The notes beneath the pieces were generated by a model. The model saw only the letters and a program-made list of their open reading frames with translations, searched no databases and was not told where the DNA came from. From contig MU859138.1 in NCBI GenBank assembly GCA_033297205.1, positions 62,001 through 126,000 on the forward strand: a DNA stretch of 64,000 bases, given 5' to 3'. The translations under genes and the position numbers were made by a program. Shown here piece by piece: positions 1 through 11,565 of this stretch. Source of the DNA: Pseudoneurospora amorphoporcata. Its lineage: Eukaryota > Ascomycota > Sordariomycetes > Sordariales > Sordariaceae. Positions within the stretch are counted from its first letter, which is position 1, and each line of letters opens with the position of its first letter.

Positions 1-99
1 GTATTAGTATGAAGTTTATGAGGTCTATGTGAGAATTCATGGAAGATGTGGTGAACGTGAGGGGTTCAGGAAAGGTCGCCGAGTTGAAGTTGACGAAAG

Positions 100-720
100 A
101 GTACATGTAAAGTTAGGTTATAAGGATGGAGGATGAGCAAAAACTCACTTTGGGTGCTGAATGAGCTTCGAATAGGCTGCTCGTCCTGGCAGTCTTGGTG
201 ACAGCTTGGTTGGGGCTTCACGGTTCTGATTAGCGACGGCGCCGGGGAAGTTTCCTCGTGTTAAGTCTGCGATGAGGGGTTGAGGAAGGAAGCGCGAGTG
301 GAAGGATGCAGAAGACAAACTGGAGTGGAGGAATGTAGAGGTATGGAATATCTGGAGTGGAAAAAACTCACATTGTGGCCAACTTGTTGTGGGTTTGAAG
401 TCTGAAATCGGCTCCTCGTCTTGGTACCGGTAGTCTTGATGATAGCTTGACGCGTCAGTGTGTTGATATTCGCGATAACGCGAGGGAGGTTTTTGTATGA
501 AGTATGCCGTGCGATGGCGAGAATGAGGAAGGGTTAAGGAAGGTGACTGAAGTGGGGGGATATATAGGAGGTAGGGTCGCGTTGAGGGACGTTATGATGA
601 GGAAAGCTTGAGACTCACTTGATACCAGCTGGAGCTGGGTTTGGGCTGCCTGTGCTGGTAGTCTCGTTGACAGCTTTGTTGAAGCTTAACCGTGCTGGTT
701 GATGAAATCACGAGAGAAGG
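100..720 (-). repeat. Three diverged tandem units, each with a KLSxRLP peptide exon and a GTGAGT donor
   Basis: On the minus strand three units of about 220 to 250 bp follow one another. Each contains a short open stretch that reads KLSTRLP (657-677), KLSSRLP (429-449) or KLSPRLP (187-207). Each then runs 38 to 57 nt to a GTGAGT splice donor, with exon ends at 619, 372 and 149. The downstream intron-like parts also match in patches, for example CAACCCCTCATCGCA. A fourth relative at 3069-3089 reads KLLSRLT before a GTATGT donor. The units look like tandem copies of one exon-intron segment of a gene family. I cannot assemble a full protein or name the family. Confidence 0.5.
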
Positions 721-1740
721 GCTCATTGAGGTTGTTGATGGAGAGTAAGGAAAAGAAAAAAAAAAAAGGGAGAGAGGGAGATGAGGGGCAGGCGAGGGGT
801 CTTCTGGGTCTCCTTCACACTCTTTCTCGCTTCCAGTTGACAAACAAAAAAGTGGGCTTCTAGTTCACCACTCCACGTGGTTCTGGAAAGTTATCTCGAA
901 AGAAGAGTATCTTATCTTCCTCGCCGCTGCCTTGAGTGCCTGTCAGTTTGAGGGACGATGACGACAGCACAGACATGGGCCAGAACCGTAGAGGTACTCA
1001 GAAGATTTTGTTGAACGACCAGACGAGCGGCTCTGCCAAATCTGTGGAGTTTCAGCCGCCCTCTTTTTGACCTTCTATTCGCGCTCCTTCCTAATCTGCG
1101 CTCCTCCGCTTGTTCAGGAGTTTGGCAGCCTTCTGTTGACGCCGGTATTTCCCCGGGTACTCTGTCCTCTGTTTACGCTCGGTTTCGTCTATCTCTTTTT
1201 CAGCTAAACGGTCCTGACACTCCGCCCTTGCAGGCCTGTTGTCAAGACAGATATCCGTCACGGACATTATTATGACACGAGTAAGGATCAGAATAGCTTG
1301 TCCCCCGGCGCGAATAGCTTTCTTGTATTCCGTCACTTGCCTTGCATACTTGGTTTGGCTTACGGTCTTGTCGGTATATGTCGACGCCTTGCCGAGCATG
1401 TCTGCAACGGCGGTCTTGTCGGGCTCGCCCAGCCAGTTCCAGTATAGACTCTTGTTTTCGAGGGTGTCGGGTGTGATGGTCTCAGACGCGGAATCAGTCT
1501 TTCCGGGTGTCCATCTTCCAGTGCCCTTGAAAGGCCAAGCTCCCGCAGTGGTCGCGTCCAGCAGGACGAGGCCACCAGAGCCGAGTCCACTAGCTCCGCC
1601 GGGGGCAGATCGACCGCCGTCACCGGAAGTAAGACTACCGCCAGTGCCAAGGGCAAGTCAACCGCCATCGCACACAATCGAGACCAGCGCAACCGCCCAG
1701 ATCCCCGCCGCTATGCCAGCACGCGGATGCGGAATACCAA
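720..1740. other. No convincing gene
   Basis: Several overlapping open frames occur on both strands (for example 1239-1967 plus), but their composition is Arg/Pro/Ser-rich with no recognisable domain and no consistent splice structure. A purine-rich run sits near 750-790. Confidence 0.5.
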
Positions 1741-1743
1741 CCA

Positions 1744-1963
1744 GACAGCGAGCTCGAGATCATCAGAGCATACGCCGAAGACTACAACGGCATCCCGGGA
1801 CACTAGGATGTGAAGGCAATCATCGCCGCCATTGGCCGAAGGCAAAAAATCACCAGGAGGCAGGTGAGCGAACACTCCGTTACCAGGCAACTGAAAAAAA
1901 ATCCTCCCACAACTCGCCGAAATCAAGTTCAGCGCCAAAGGCATCTTTGTATCTTCAAGTTGA
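1744..1963 (+). pseudogene. Degenerate gene fragment with a nonsense codon and an A8-tract frameshift
   Basis: The plus frame from 1744 reads like an acidic, then basic globular protein end (SELEIIRAYAEDYNG, then VKAIIAAIGRRQKITRRQV). It is interrupted by TAG at about 1804-1806. It shifts frame at the A8 run near 1893-1900, after which the next frame continues plausibly (LPQLAEIKFSAKGIFVSSS) to a TGA at 1961-1963. Two breaks in a short stretch suggest a decayed coding segment. I do not recognise the family. A sequencing error in the homopolymer could explain the frameshift but not the stop. Confidence 0.4.
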
Positions 1964-2480
1964 ATAGAGGTGGTAACGTTAGGAGGAGATGGTGGTGGAG
2001 ACGTACGGTTACCTGGATGTGTCTTCGCGTCTGGTAAGGGTCCCTATTGCCCTCCCTGATTGTGGTTAGCGTCTACTGTACTGGCTAGGTACCAGCAACA
2101 TAAACGACGCCTTCGCGGACATGTAAAATCACTCGCGGAAAGACCGACTCGGACTGGACTTTGCCAACCTCGCGAAGGAATACATCCTACTATCACTTTA
2201 CAGTCTCTCGCCTATCCGAATCTTCCAAAACATATGGAAATCCAGACGCTTCGTGGGGAGGGACGGTCACTTGACGATAGAGGTAAAATTGGCAGGCGTA
2301 ACATGAACCGGTTTGACATTCAATCTTGGGTGTTCTGGGGGTATGTAGTGTATGTAAAAATCAATAAGACTACTCTATCCCGTACAGTACGGCCCTCCGA
2401 GGGCTTAGACCTCATAGAATTCCTTGGTCACTTCCTCGACGTCGGCAGGGAAAAGCCATTTGGAGGGACGGGCAGACACC

Positions 2481-2753
2481 TCAGAGGCGTGTAAGGGTCA
2501 CCACCTCCGTCACGTTCGTGACCGTCGACTCTGTCACGGCCATGGTGACCTCTGTGATCTCCGTGGTGATGGTCGTGATCGTGACCGTGGTGGTGGTGTC
2601 TGTGATCGACGTCGTGGTCGTGCTGGTCGTGCGACGCGCGCCCCAGCCCGTGGTTTCGCTCGTTGTCGCCAGCGTTCTGGTCACCGTAGTCGTGCGAGGC
2701 TCCGACATAATCACGATTACCGGGATGGGTGGCTGGATGTCGTCGTTGGACAT
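2481..2753 (-). CDS. Thr/Val-rich low-complexity exon or small protein
   Basis: A 90-codon minus frame beginning MSNDDIQPP is dominated by Thr, Val and Glu (ITTEITEVTMAVTESTV-like). No domain is recognisable. An acceptor (ATACCTCAG) lies just upstream of the ATG, and a GTGAGT donor with exon end at 2896 lies beyond it, preceded by a peptide reading QPYSHLEPSSKL. The segment may therefore be an internal exon of a longer minus-strand gene rather than start at its own ATG. The simple composition means it could also be an expanded repeat. Function unknown. Confidence 0.35.
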   Translation of the reverse strand: MSNDDIQPPIPVIVIMSEPRTTTVTRTLATTSETTGWGARRTTSTTTTSITDTTTTVTITTITTEITEVTMAVTESTVTNVTEVVTLTRL

Positions 2754-3287
2754 GGTTCTGACTTCTGAGGTATCGCAGTGTTATTATGAAGTTTGTGATG
2801 AGGGGTTGAGAGGTGAGGAAGGGAGAAGAAGCGAGGGGAACTTGGAAACAAGGTGATACAGGGCTGTAGGCTTTGAGATTGAGGAGAAAACTCACTGGAT
2901 GCTAGCTTTGAGCTTGGTTCGAGATGGCTATAGGGCTGGTTGGGGTCAAACTGCTGAGGGTTGGGCGTCTTGTCCTTGCCCCACTACAATAGAATAAAAA
3001 GTCAGTAATGTCCCCGTCCAAGATCCTCGGGAATCACATACGCTGCACTTGAGACGGCTCCTCGTGATGGTGAGTCTTGACAAGAGCTTTGGTTGGTGCT
3101 TCACCGTGGTGATGCGGTGATGCTGGCTACATCGCGAGAGGGATCTTTGTTGAAGTTTTGGATAAAGCTGGATGACGCCGAGTGAGCAGACGAGAGAGAA
3201 TTCTGAGAGTTGTTTTGGTTTGTTTTCGGTGGTGTCAAGAAAGAAGAGGCGCGCTGTTAAGCCAAGTACGTGTGGTCTTGGATAAGG

Positions 3288-3938
3288 TACCGCAGCGGGA
3301 ATATAAGGAGCGCAACATGCCCTGGTGTATATTTGTTACATACTTATACAACAAGGCATGTTAGATTTCTAGGCCATGTTGGCTGAGCGAAGCTCCTGAT
3401 TGGTCAGATTTTGGTGCAAAATAGTAAAAGCCAAAGACCCCTATAAGGATCTTTTGAAGGCTATTATAGGAGTCTTTAATTAATTATCGTTATAGTAGTC
3501 TTTCTGGTGATAGTTTAGGTAGGCGGGACTGACTTCAAAGTCCGGATGACGGGAGGGCATTCACACTTCCGCGCGCGAAACTTTTCGCGATAGAAAAAAG
3601 CTATCACCAGTTGGAATCGAACTAGCAATCTCAAATAAGAAAGCAACAACAAGAACCATTGAGCCACTGGCCTAATTGATTGAGAGTGGGCTTCGTTCCT
3701 TCTTTTAATATACTTCTAGGATGAGATCTTCCGGGGAAGGAACTCCGGAATTTAGAAAAAATTCAACTTTTAACGACCGTCTACAGCGGGCATTTGGATA
3801 AATGCCCATTGGCTAATCAAGTGCCTCCTTCGTTCAATAAGGCTTATTAAATCAACAGGGCTTGTTAAATCTACAAGCCTTCTATACCTTATTAAGGCTT
3901 AGAAGGCCTGTTCCCCAGCAGGTTTTCCCGCTACGGTA
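3288..3938. mobile_element. MITE with TA target duplication (copy 1, 647 bp)
   Basis: The element starts CCGCAGCGGGAA at 3290 and ends TTTTCCCGCTACGG at 3936. These are imperfect inverted repeats, and TA flanks both sides. A second copy with the same ends and about the same interior lies at 30363-30964. It has no transposase frame. TA duplications are characteristic of the Tc1/mariner superfamily (including Fot1/pogo of fungi), so a non-autonomous member of that group is the best reading. Confidence 0.8.
3603..3672 (-). ncRNA. tRNA-like sequence with A and B boxes inside the MITE
   Basis: On the minus strand there is an A-box-like TGGCTCAATGG (3657-3667) and a B-box-like GTTCGATTCC (3613-3622), 34 nt apart as in a tRNA gene. 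The ends CCAGT and ACTGG can pair as an acceptor stem. The D and anticodon arms do not fold convincingly, so this is a tRNA-derived or tRNA-mimicking sequence rather than an intact tRNA. Confidence 0.5.
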
Positions 3939-6437
3939 GTGTGGTCGAAAAGTACCACTAGGCAGAGGTCTCAAGTGGTAATGTGCCGCGTATAAGGTTG
4001 CTTATATGGAATAGAGGTATGAGGATGTGCTCACTATCGTCTTGGGTGCAGTGTGAAATTTCTTATTTACCCTGTGTGCTCTTATTGTGCGACAATTACT
4101 GTGGACGGTGACCTAGTCCGGCTGCAGAAGGCGGTTCCAAGCTGCCGGGACACTCAGTCCCGCCAGGCCCGCCAACACCACGGTTACGCATCAATGCACT
4201 TCATCGACGAGAACGTTGATCTGTAGTGCCTTGCAACTGAAAACAGAAGTTTCTTTTCGAGATCCAAGCTACCGTACCACCTTATACCGAGACTATACTA
4301 TTGAATGCTGATGATTTCGAACAGTACCTCTACTCTACCTACCGGCAAGGTCATCACACAACTATCACCATGGTGCTCATGACGTCGCGTCACTACCAAG
4401 GTCACACAGAGACAACCACTTCCACGACTTTCTGCCTGGAGCATGGTTTCGTCTGGCCCAATCTTCCCTATCAGTCGAGCTCGAGCACTCATATGCCCCT
4501 CAAGGACCGGACGAGGGGTCAGCAAACGCACAGCTTGTCCAAACGAGTACGTACCATCTGCTTCCATCTTATTCTTTCCGCTTTCCTCCGACCAGGTTGG
4601 CAAGGGACCTGGGACGACAGGCACGGGATAGAGACCACAAGCACGGTAAGGGTCTTGCCCCACAGGCACTGACAGGCACTGGCAAGCTGCCTCCAGACTT
4701 CGACGGGCCGCCAGAGCTGAAGAAGAGCCTCCTGCTCTTCCCGCGTGACAGCTGTCTCTATAAATCCAGGTGTACTTCGGAGGTCTGACTGACGTCCACA
4801 AGCCGTTGCCCTAAAGCCCGACAGTTGTTGCTGAAAGTTCGAGTGGACCCCATCCTCCTCCGGTCCCGTCTTTGTCCTTCCACCGCCCTCGGGAGCCTCT
4901 TTTCTGACTGGGTGACAGCTGCTGTGGCCACTTCGACTGGGCTGCCAGACTTTGAATACGCCGTTTCTGTGACCACGGCAGCTGTTGTCCTGCTCCTGCA
5001 AATTTGAGTGGACCCGTCCAGTCCCCCGCCTTCCTCCTCCTCCTCGTCGTCTATAAAGACGGTCATCCCCTCCATTCTCCTCGAATTTTTTTTTCCCCTC
5101 TTCCACATCGATCGCCCTTCGGGGCGCATCAGTTCCATTTCAAACAACTCCAAGTTGGTCCCAGCACTACATCAACACCACCTGAACATGGTTCCTTCGG
5201 TCGTAACGCGGACCCGAACAGGCCTTTACAAGATCAAGGTATGTTGTTCGCTGCCCCTGCTTTGCCGTTTGTGATTTCCATGGTACATCTCTGAGTTGAG
5301 ACTTACATTTTCTTTGCGCGTGGAGTAGGTCGAACATGCCTTTGCACATCCTCAATTGTCGAGGGTTGCTACCCTGAGCAACCAAAACCAGTGCCGCCCT
5401 GCCTCTGCCGGTCGGCATCTGAGAAGATCCTGCAGGTGCTAGGGAGTACCCCATAAGCGCTGAGGGGTGGGCTCTGTGGATGACTGGTCGTTAGCCAAAC
5501 TTATCTACAAGCCGCCGCGGGTACCGGCCAGCTGGGGAAGCCTTCCAACACCCACTCAAAGACCAGCGCCAGCACCGGTTCCAACCTTCAGCGCACGGTG
5601 GCCAGGGTGGCTACCAGCAGCAGAGCTACGGCCAAGCAGCCGGTAAGTCTTAGTCACTTCTGAAGCGCATGCTCTGACGACATGCTTGACATTGATATGG
5701 ATAGCTGCTAATGTTGCATGAGTGCAGCTGCGGGCCCTGCACGTTAACACGTTTATTTCCTAAAATCCCTAACGCGGACCCGAACACGCCTTAAGAGGGC
5801 AGTTAAGGGAAAACCCCTAACGCGGAACGAACTGGCCTTAAGACCGGTGAGTGAAATCCGTCTGAGCCGCTCACGATGATCATGTCTGACACTGACGAAC
5901 TCAGCAGTGGACCTGATGACCGCCCGAAGGGATCGGGTATCGTTGTCTTCGAGACTCCGGATGATGCTCGCAACGCTATCCAGCAGTACAAACTCTCGTC
6001 ACCCTACGCCTACGGGTGATGTAAACGGTAGACCGATTCACCCCTTAAGGCCTGTTCGGCTGCACGTTAGTACGTTCCTAGGTTAAGATTTGGGCAACCA
6101 GTTCACGGTCGGGACAGACGATGACAACCAGAGAGGCTCAAGCTTGCAAGCTCAATCGATTCCGGGCTGGTAGGTGGCGGTGTTGGAACGAGAGACTGCC
6201 AACTTCAACCTTTGGGAAGGTCGATGGATGCGAAGTTTGCATAGTTGAAGTCGACACTCGACAGCCTCTCCCTCCAACCCCGCCACCTACTAGCCCGACA
6301 TTGATTGAAACTTACAAAGTTGAGCTCCCTAAGGTATTGTGGTTGTTTGTCCTTGCTGTGGGCGTGCTGTCCAACTCTCAACAGGGTTCGTGGTTGTTCT
6401 ACCGTTCGATGCACAATGTTGTCGGCAAGATGGGGAG
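3939..6437. other. Gene-poor segment with scattered element ends
   Basis: Overlapping frames occur on both strands at 4300-5150, but none is clearly coding. A motif close to CTAACGCGGA-CGAAC-GGCCTTAA recurs at about 5201-5226, 5769-5795 and 5819-5844, and inverted at about 6046-6070. It matches the ends of the element at 27714-28818. A two-exon frame 5188-5238 plus 5329-5442 (54 aa, GTATGT donor, TAG acceptor) can be drawn, but its first exon is itself made of this repeat, so I do not call it a gene. Confidence 0.45.
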
Positions 6438-6914
6438 GAGTAAACCTACCCGCACACCATCGAAACCTACTGGCACACCATCCCCACCAGAAAAGTGGGA
6501 ATAGCAGCTGGATGACACCTGACATCGTAAACCCCGTTTTTACCTGCTAAATTTCAACATTTGAATGCATTGAAACATTCAGTTGTCTTAGTCAAAATTT
6601 TTCGTATTTCAAACTTGCACATTTGCACATACCTGTCACTGTGTCGCACTGCACCCTCAACACAACCTTTTTTTAATCCACCCAACGTACACTGAAGCAG
6701 ATTGTACTAAACACCATGGATTTATCACGAGATTTAAGTTATCTGGAGTAGTCTGGCCACGGCATTATCTGGGTTATATAGCTGGGTGATTCAAATGGTA
6801 ATGACCATTCAAAACAGTGAGTTTTACCGCTAAAACACGATAATTTACATGACAGCTGACATTTTACCAGATGGTGTGCCAGTAGGTTTCGATGGTGTGC
6901 GGGTAGGTTTACTC
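6438..6914. mobile_element. hAT-like MITE with perfect 45-bp inverted repeats
   Basis: The ends at 6438-6482 and 6870-6914 are perfect inverted repeats beginning GAGTAAACCTACCCGC. They are flanked by ATGGGGAG (6430-6437) and ATGAGGAG (6915-6922), an 8-bp target duplication with a single G-to-A difference. Eight-bp duplications are typical of hAT elements. There is no transposase frame. A motif TTTACATGACAGCTG at 6844-6858 recurs, inverted, at 19192-19206. Confidence 0.85.
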
Positions 6915-7545
6915 ATGAGGAGGCGGGAGAATCAAGATTCGAAGGGACCGTACCTACCTACCTCAAGGGACATGGAGGAATAGGTGAAAGCTTGGCTGGG
7001 AGTTGAGGTCATTAGGGGAAAAAAAAAAAAAAAAAAAAAGGAAAAAAAGTTGAGAATTGCCTTCACATGATTTAGTGATGTTCGCCCAAAAAATCCTCGA
7101 GTTTTCTGTTACGACATCAGCATTTTGAGACGACTAGTTGGGAATAAGATGTGAGCTTAACAAAAGAGACACCATATTGTCGTATTGCCGCGATAGTGGA
7201 ATAACAGCTCACCCACATCATACCTTATGTCTTGGCATTCCTGCATCGCCCATGTTCACCTCCCAGTCACTCGACGAGAAAACCATCAAAAGCATGTCAT
7301 TCGCCAGGGTCTGAGCTTAAAGTGCTCAATTCGGATGATGTCCGACCTATGTCGTACCTCCACTGGCAGACACTGCCACTGTCCCTGGTCCGTTCCTGAG
7401 GGTTCGTTGCAATCACACCCGCCGCGGACGGCGCGGGCTGGCTGATGGCTGGCTGGGGCTGACCGGTCAAGTCCGGAATTAGATGATGATTGGTTGAAAT
7501 ACTTACTCGGAACCGTTGGTCCATTGCTATGAGTAGGTAGGTAGA
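6915..7545. other. No gene seen
   Basis: This stretch contains an A-run at about 7018-7040 and short unremarkable frames. No coding signal was found. Confidence 0.5.
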
Positions 7546-7932
7546 AAGGAAGGGAGAAAAGAAAAGGGAAGAAAGAAAGAAAAAAAGAAGGGAAAAGGGA
7601 AAAGGGAAAAGGATAGTAATGATGATGGTGATGGTGATGATGATAGTGATGATGATAGTGATGATGATAGTGATGATGATAGTGATGATGATAGTGATGA
7701 TGATAGTGATGATGATAGCAATGATGATGGTGATGATAATAGTGATAATGATGGCAATGATGATGGCAATGATGATGGTAATGATGATGGTAATGATGAT
7801 GGTAATGATGATAGTAATGATGATAGTAATGATGATGGTGATGATGATGGTGATGATGATGGTGATGATGATGGTGATGATGATGGTAATGATGATGGTA
7901 ATGATGGTATTGATGGTATTGATGGTAATGTA
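7546..7932. repeat. Microsatellite, GATGATGGT/GATGATAGT type, with a flanking purine tract
   Basis: From about 7619 to 7930 the plus strand is an almost pure array of GATGATGGT and GATGATAGT variants, preceded by a purine tract (7546-7615). Open frames on both strands (Met/Val-rich on plus, Ser/Leu/Pro-rich on minus) are products of the repeat and not genes. Confidence 0.95.
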
Positions 7933-8836
7933 TTACTACCCTCAGGTGCGAGCCTAGTACCCGTAGCTGGCAGGGAACTTTTTTTCAACGAAACTTTGGA
8001 TATCCGACCTACGTCACACTGGGCCACCGTAGCACGGTTGTCTTATCCGGTGCAAGGGACTTACTAGTGTCCACCCACTTTACTCCTTCTGTCGAAGACC
8101 CAAGTAACGCTGCATTTGTGTAGCGGAAAACGCCACGTTTGTTCGACAGAATTTTGAGGGGAGCGAGCTGCATTGTAACGGGAAGCCATTGATCGACTCG
8201 ACGACCAACCTGTAATCTCAAAGTTACCTTACCACAGGAAGCACAATGAAGCCTGGCTTTCCCCGAAAGGGAAACAGGCAATCATCTTACACATGTAAGC
8301 CGTCGGCAAGCCACCTACCATGGACCCCACGACAAGCCCAAGCTAAGGCCCCGGATCTCACACCGGATGGTTGTCCAATCAACGGCTCCGCTACCAATCC
8401 TTCACCTCCCAAGCTGGCTGGCTGGCTGGCTCAGCCATCTCAAGTGGTAGGGGTAAGCATACAACATGGCGGCGGCAGCCGATGAGGTACGCAAGTATGC
8501 GGGATTGGCGTCACGGATCACCCGCCGTGGCACACACACCGGGACCCATCGCGCAGCCACGGAGCACCCGAAGGGGGTTACCAAGAGTCGAGCTGAAGGT
8601 GTAAGAGTGAGCGGCTGCGTGTTTTGTCGTGGATCTTACATCATGATGGGAGATGAGTATAAGATTGTGGGGGGGTCCTTGTGTTGAAGTGAAAGCGTCA
8701 GTTCCGTTCGTGAACAAGTTCCTCGCTTGAAGAAGTGAGCCAGACGAGCATCATCAACCCACCTCACGAACCACCTTACCATCAAAGCAACAGTCACCCA
8801 ACCACTCAAGCGTGTAAACCACCTTAGAACATCAAA
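7933..8836. other. Upstream region of the oxygenase gene
   Basis: No supported gene. The last 150 bp before the ATG at 8837 are A/C-rich, as expected of a fungal 5' leader. Confidence 0.4.
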
Positions 8837-11090
8837 ATGCCCAACTCCCTCTCCAAACCAAACGGCACCGCCTCCTTCTCATCCACCTCCTCCAACCCAG
8901 ACGACACCAAAGACAATAACAAGAAGCAAGTCGAGCTCGTCCCTTCCTTCACCCCCACCCTCCTCGAACGCCTGGGCATCACCTCCTTCCATCTCCTCAA
9001 CAAGTTAATCCCCTGGTACAAACTCCCCGGCATCATCGGCGCCTTCAACCTCGCCTTTCTCCGCATCGAACTCCGACAATACAACCTGCACGATGCCTAC
9101 AGCGCCCCCACCGTTCAAGGCTCGTCGGTGACCGACCCCCTTGAGGACCGGCGCTTCCTGGGTGCCAGACACTCCGACGGCAAGTTCAATGACTTGAAGC
9201 AGCCGAAGATGGGTTGCACGGGCATGAGGTTCGGGAGGAATTTCCCGAGGGAGGCGTGTGGGAAGCCCACAGAGGAGGAGCTGATGACGCCGAATCCGAG
9301 GATGATTAGCGAGCGGTTCATGGCGCGGAAGGAGGGCAAGTTCATCCCGGCTACGACGCTGAATTTGTTGGCGGCGGCGTGGATCCAGTTTCAGACGCAT
9401 GATTGGTTTTTTCATGACCAGGTATGTGTGTTTCCGTGAGCCGCCTGTGATTTCTGTCTTGGGATGGGGACTTTGCCGATCATGCAGTTATCGTGGTCAA
9501 TGCTGTGCGACACCGGGTGTTGCCAATACGCGTGTGGCTTCGGCTTCTTCCTTTCCTCTCTTTGTTAGCTCCGATCATTGGTTGACTCTTTCTGCTTGTG
9601 TATCAGGACACCAACAAGAAGCTGGATGTCCCGCTATCCAAAGACGACCAGTGGCTTGAGGAGCACATGAGCCTCTTTCCCACCAAGCCCGATGAGATTC
9701 TCGACTCTTCCGACATCAAGTGTCCCGGGTACAAGAACCGCAACACAGCCTGGTGGGACGGATCACAGATCTACGGGTCCTCTGAGTCGATAACACAGAA
9801 GCTCCGCAACCACGACCCAGACGGTAAGCTGCCTCTCGACAGCCGGGGGCGGGAGCAGTTTCTCCCTCGAGACGAACAAGGTAATGTCCTGACCGGCTTC
9901 AACGACAACTGGTGGGTGGGCATGGAGATCCTGCACACGCTGTTTGCACTAGAGCACAACGCCATTTGCGATGCTCTGCGCCAGGAGTATCCGGATTGGA
10001 GCGGGGACCAGATCTTCGACAAGGCGAGACTGGTCAACTGTGCGTTGATGGCCAAGATCCATACAGTCGAGTGGACGCCGGCTATCCTGGCCCATCCGGC
10101 GCTGCAGATTGGAATGGCCGCCAACTGGTGGGGGATTGTCGGGGAGAAACTGACCAAGATCGCGGGAAGAATTTCCAAGACAAGCGAGATCATCAGTGGA
10201 ATTCCCGGCAGCGGAGCGGAGCAGGACGGGACGCCGTACTCATTGACGGAAGAGTTCGTGTCGGTTTATCGGATGCATTCGTTGATGCCTGGTATGTCTT
10301 TTCTCCCCCTTTCTCCCCTTACCCTTCCAGTCCCCTCCCCATTGTCATCACTAACCCACCCCTCCCTCACCTTCTCCACCCGTCAGAAACAATTGCCTTC
10401 TTCTCCGCCACCACCGGCCACCACGCCGCCACCATCCCCGTAGTCGACACAACCTTCACCAAGTCCCAAGCCCCCTTCGACGGCCCAAACGGCCTCTCCT
10501 TCGCCGACGTCTTCTACTCCTTCGGCATCAACCACCCCGGCGCCATCACCAACAACAACTACCCGAATTTCCTTCGCAACCTGCGCACCCCCGACGGCCA
10601 AGTCCGCGACCTTGGCACAGTCGACATCCTCCGCGACCGCGAGCGCGGCGTCCCTCGCTACTGCGAGTTCCGGCGGATGCTCCGCCTGTCTGTTCCAAAA
10701 ACCTTTGAAGAGCTCACCGGCGGCAACAAGGCCCTAGCAGCCGAGCTGGCAGAAGCCTACAACAACGACATTTCCCTCGTCGACGCTCTGGTCGGGTCCC
10801 ACTCGGAGCCTGTGATCCCAGGGTTCGGATTCAGCGAGACGGCGTTCCGCATCTTCATCCTGATGGCCTCGAGAAGACTGAAGAGCGATCGGTTCATTGC
10901 CGGCGAGTGGAATGAGAAGATGTACACCAAGGTTGGGTTCAAGTGGGTGCAGGACAGCGGGATGAAGGATGTGTTGGGGCGACATTTCCCGGAGCTGAGA
11001 GAGACGTTGAGGGAGAGCAAGAACGTGTTTGCCCCGTGGGAGATGAAGATGGGGAGCAAGGAGTATAATGGGGTGGAGACTAGTGTGTAG
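8837..11090 (+). CDS. Alpha-dioxygenase-like haem peroxidase (fatty-acid oxygenase)
   Basis: Three exons, 8837-9421, 9607-10291 and 10387-11090, give 657 aa. The introns are 9422-9606 and 10292-10386, both GTATGT...CAG. The product belongs to the animal-type haem peroxidase/cyclooxygenase superfamily and is closest in pattern to alpha-dioxygenases, which convert fatty acids to 2-hydroperoxides. Distal His188 sits in THDWFFHD. The motif WWDGSQIYGS follows. The catalytic tyrosine and proximal His form YRMHSLMP (Tyr416, His419). RDRERGVPRYCEFRR lies in the C-terminal third. The length fits alpha-DOX (about 620 to 650 aa). There is no P450 domain, unlike the roughly 1100-aa psi-producing oxygenases and linoleate diol synthases. 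The N-terminal LPGIIGAFNLAFLRIELRQY resembles the membrane-associating start of the plant enzymes. The substrate is inferred. Confidence 0.9.
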
Positions 11091-11565
11091 ATAATAAGAG
11101 AAGGCGGAAGTCACGATGGGGAGAAGAAGGTTGAAGAAGGAAAAAGGGCCGCTACTAGCCGACTGGCATTGAGATGCGTGGGAAGTGAGAAGGGGAGAGG
11201 GGAAGGAGATGTTCAAGTGGAAGGTGCACTGTACGTTCTCTACCTACAACTATTCTGGTTCACTTGTGGGAAAGAGCGCATTGGCGGTGGCCCAGGAGAG
11301 TGTGTTTATTCTTTTCAATCTTTTTTTCTTTAATTACCCATCAATATTGCTCTACCTACTTGTTTCATCTGTCTCTTGGAAAACCTCCAATTTTAGTGGT
11401 CAGCCATCAGCGGTCGATAGGCCACCCGCTCCCTTCGATGCGATGAGCCTTTTGAGCAACAGTCTGCTGCATCAAGCAGAAGTGACGAAAGGCAGAGGTG
11501 AGGTATGTAACCATGGGCATCGGACCAAATGATTTCGGTGGTGGTGACTCGACTTGCTGATGGAT
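11091..11565. other. Convergent intergenic region
   Basis: This is the space between the 3' ends of the oxygenase gene and the F-box-like gene. No gene or clear terminator was seen. Confidence 0.5.

Noticed and set aside
1239..1967. 242-codon plus frame
   Set aside because: It is Pro/Arg/Ser-rich with no domain. A neighbouring frame over its 3' part reads more like decayed protein.
5188..5442. Two-exon 54-aa gene with consensus splice sites
   Set aside because: Its first exon is made of a dispersed element end, and the product has no conserved pattern.
7527..8027. Ser/Leu/Pro-rich minus frame and Met/Val-rich plus frame of over 100 codons
   Set aside because: Both are translations of the GATGATGGT-type microsatellite.
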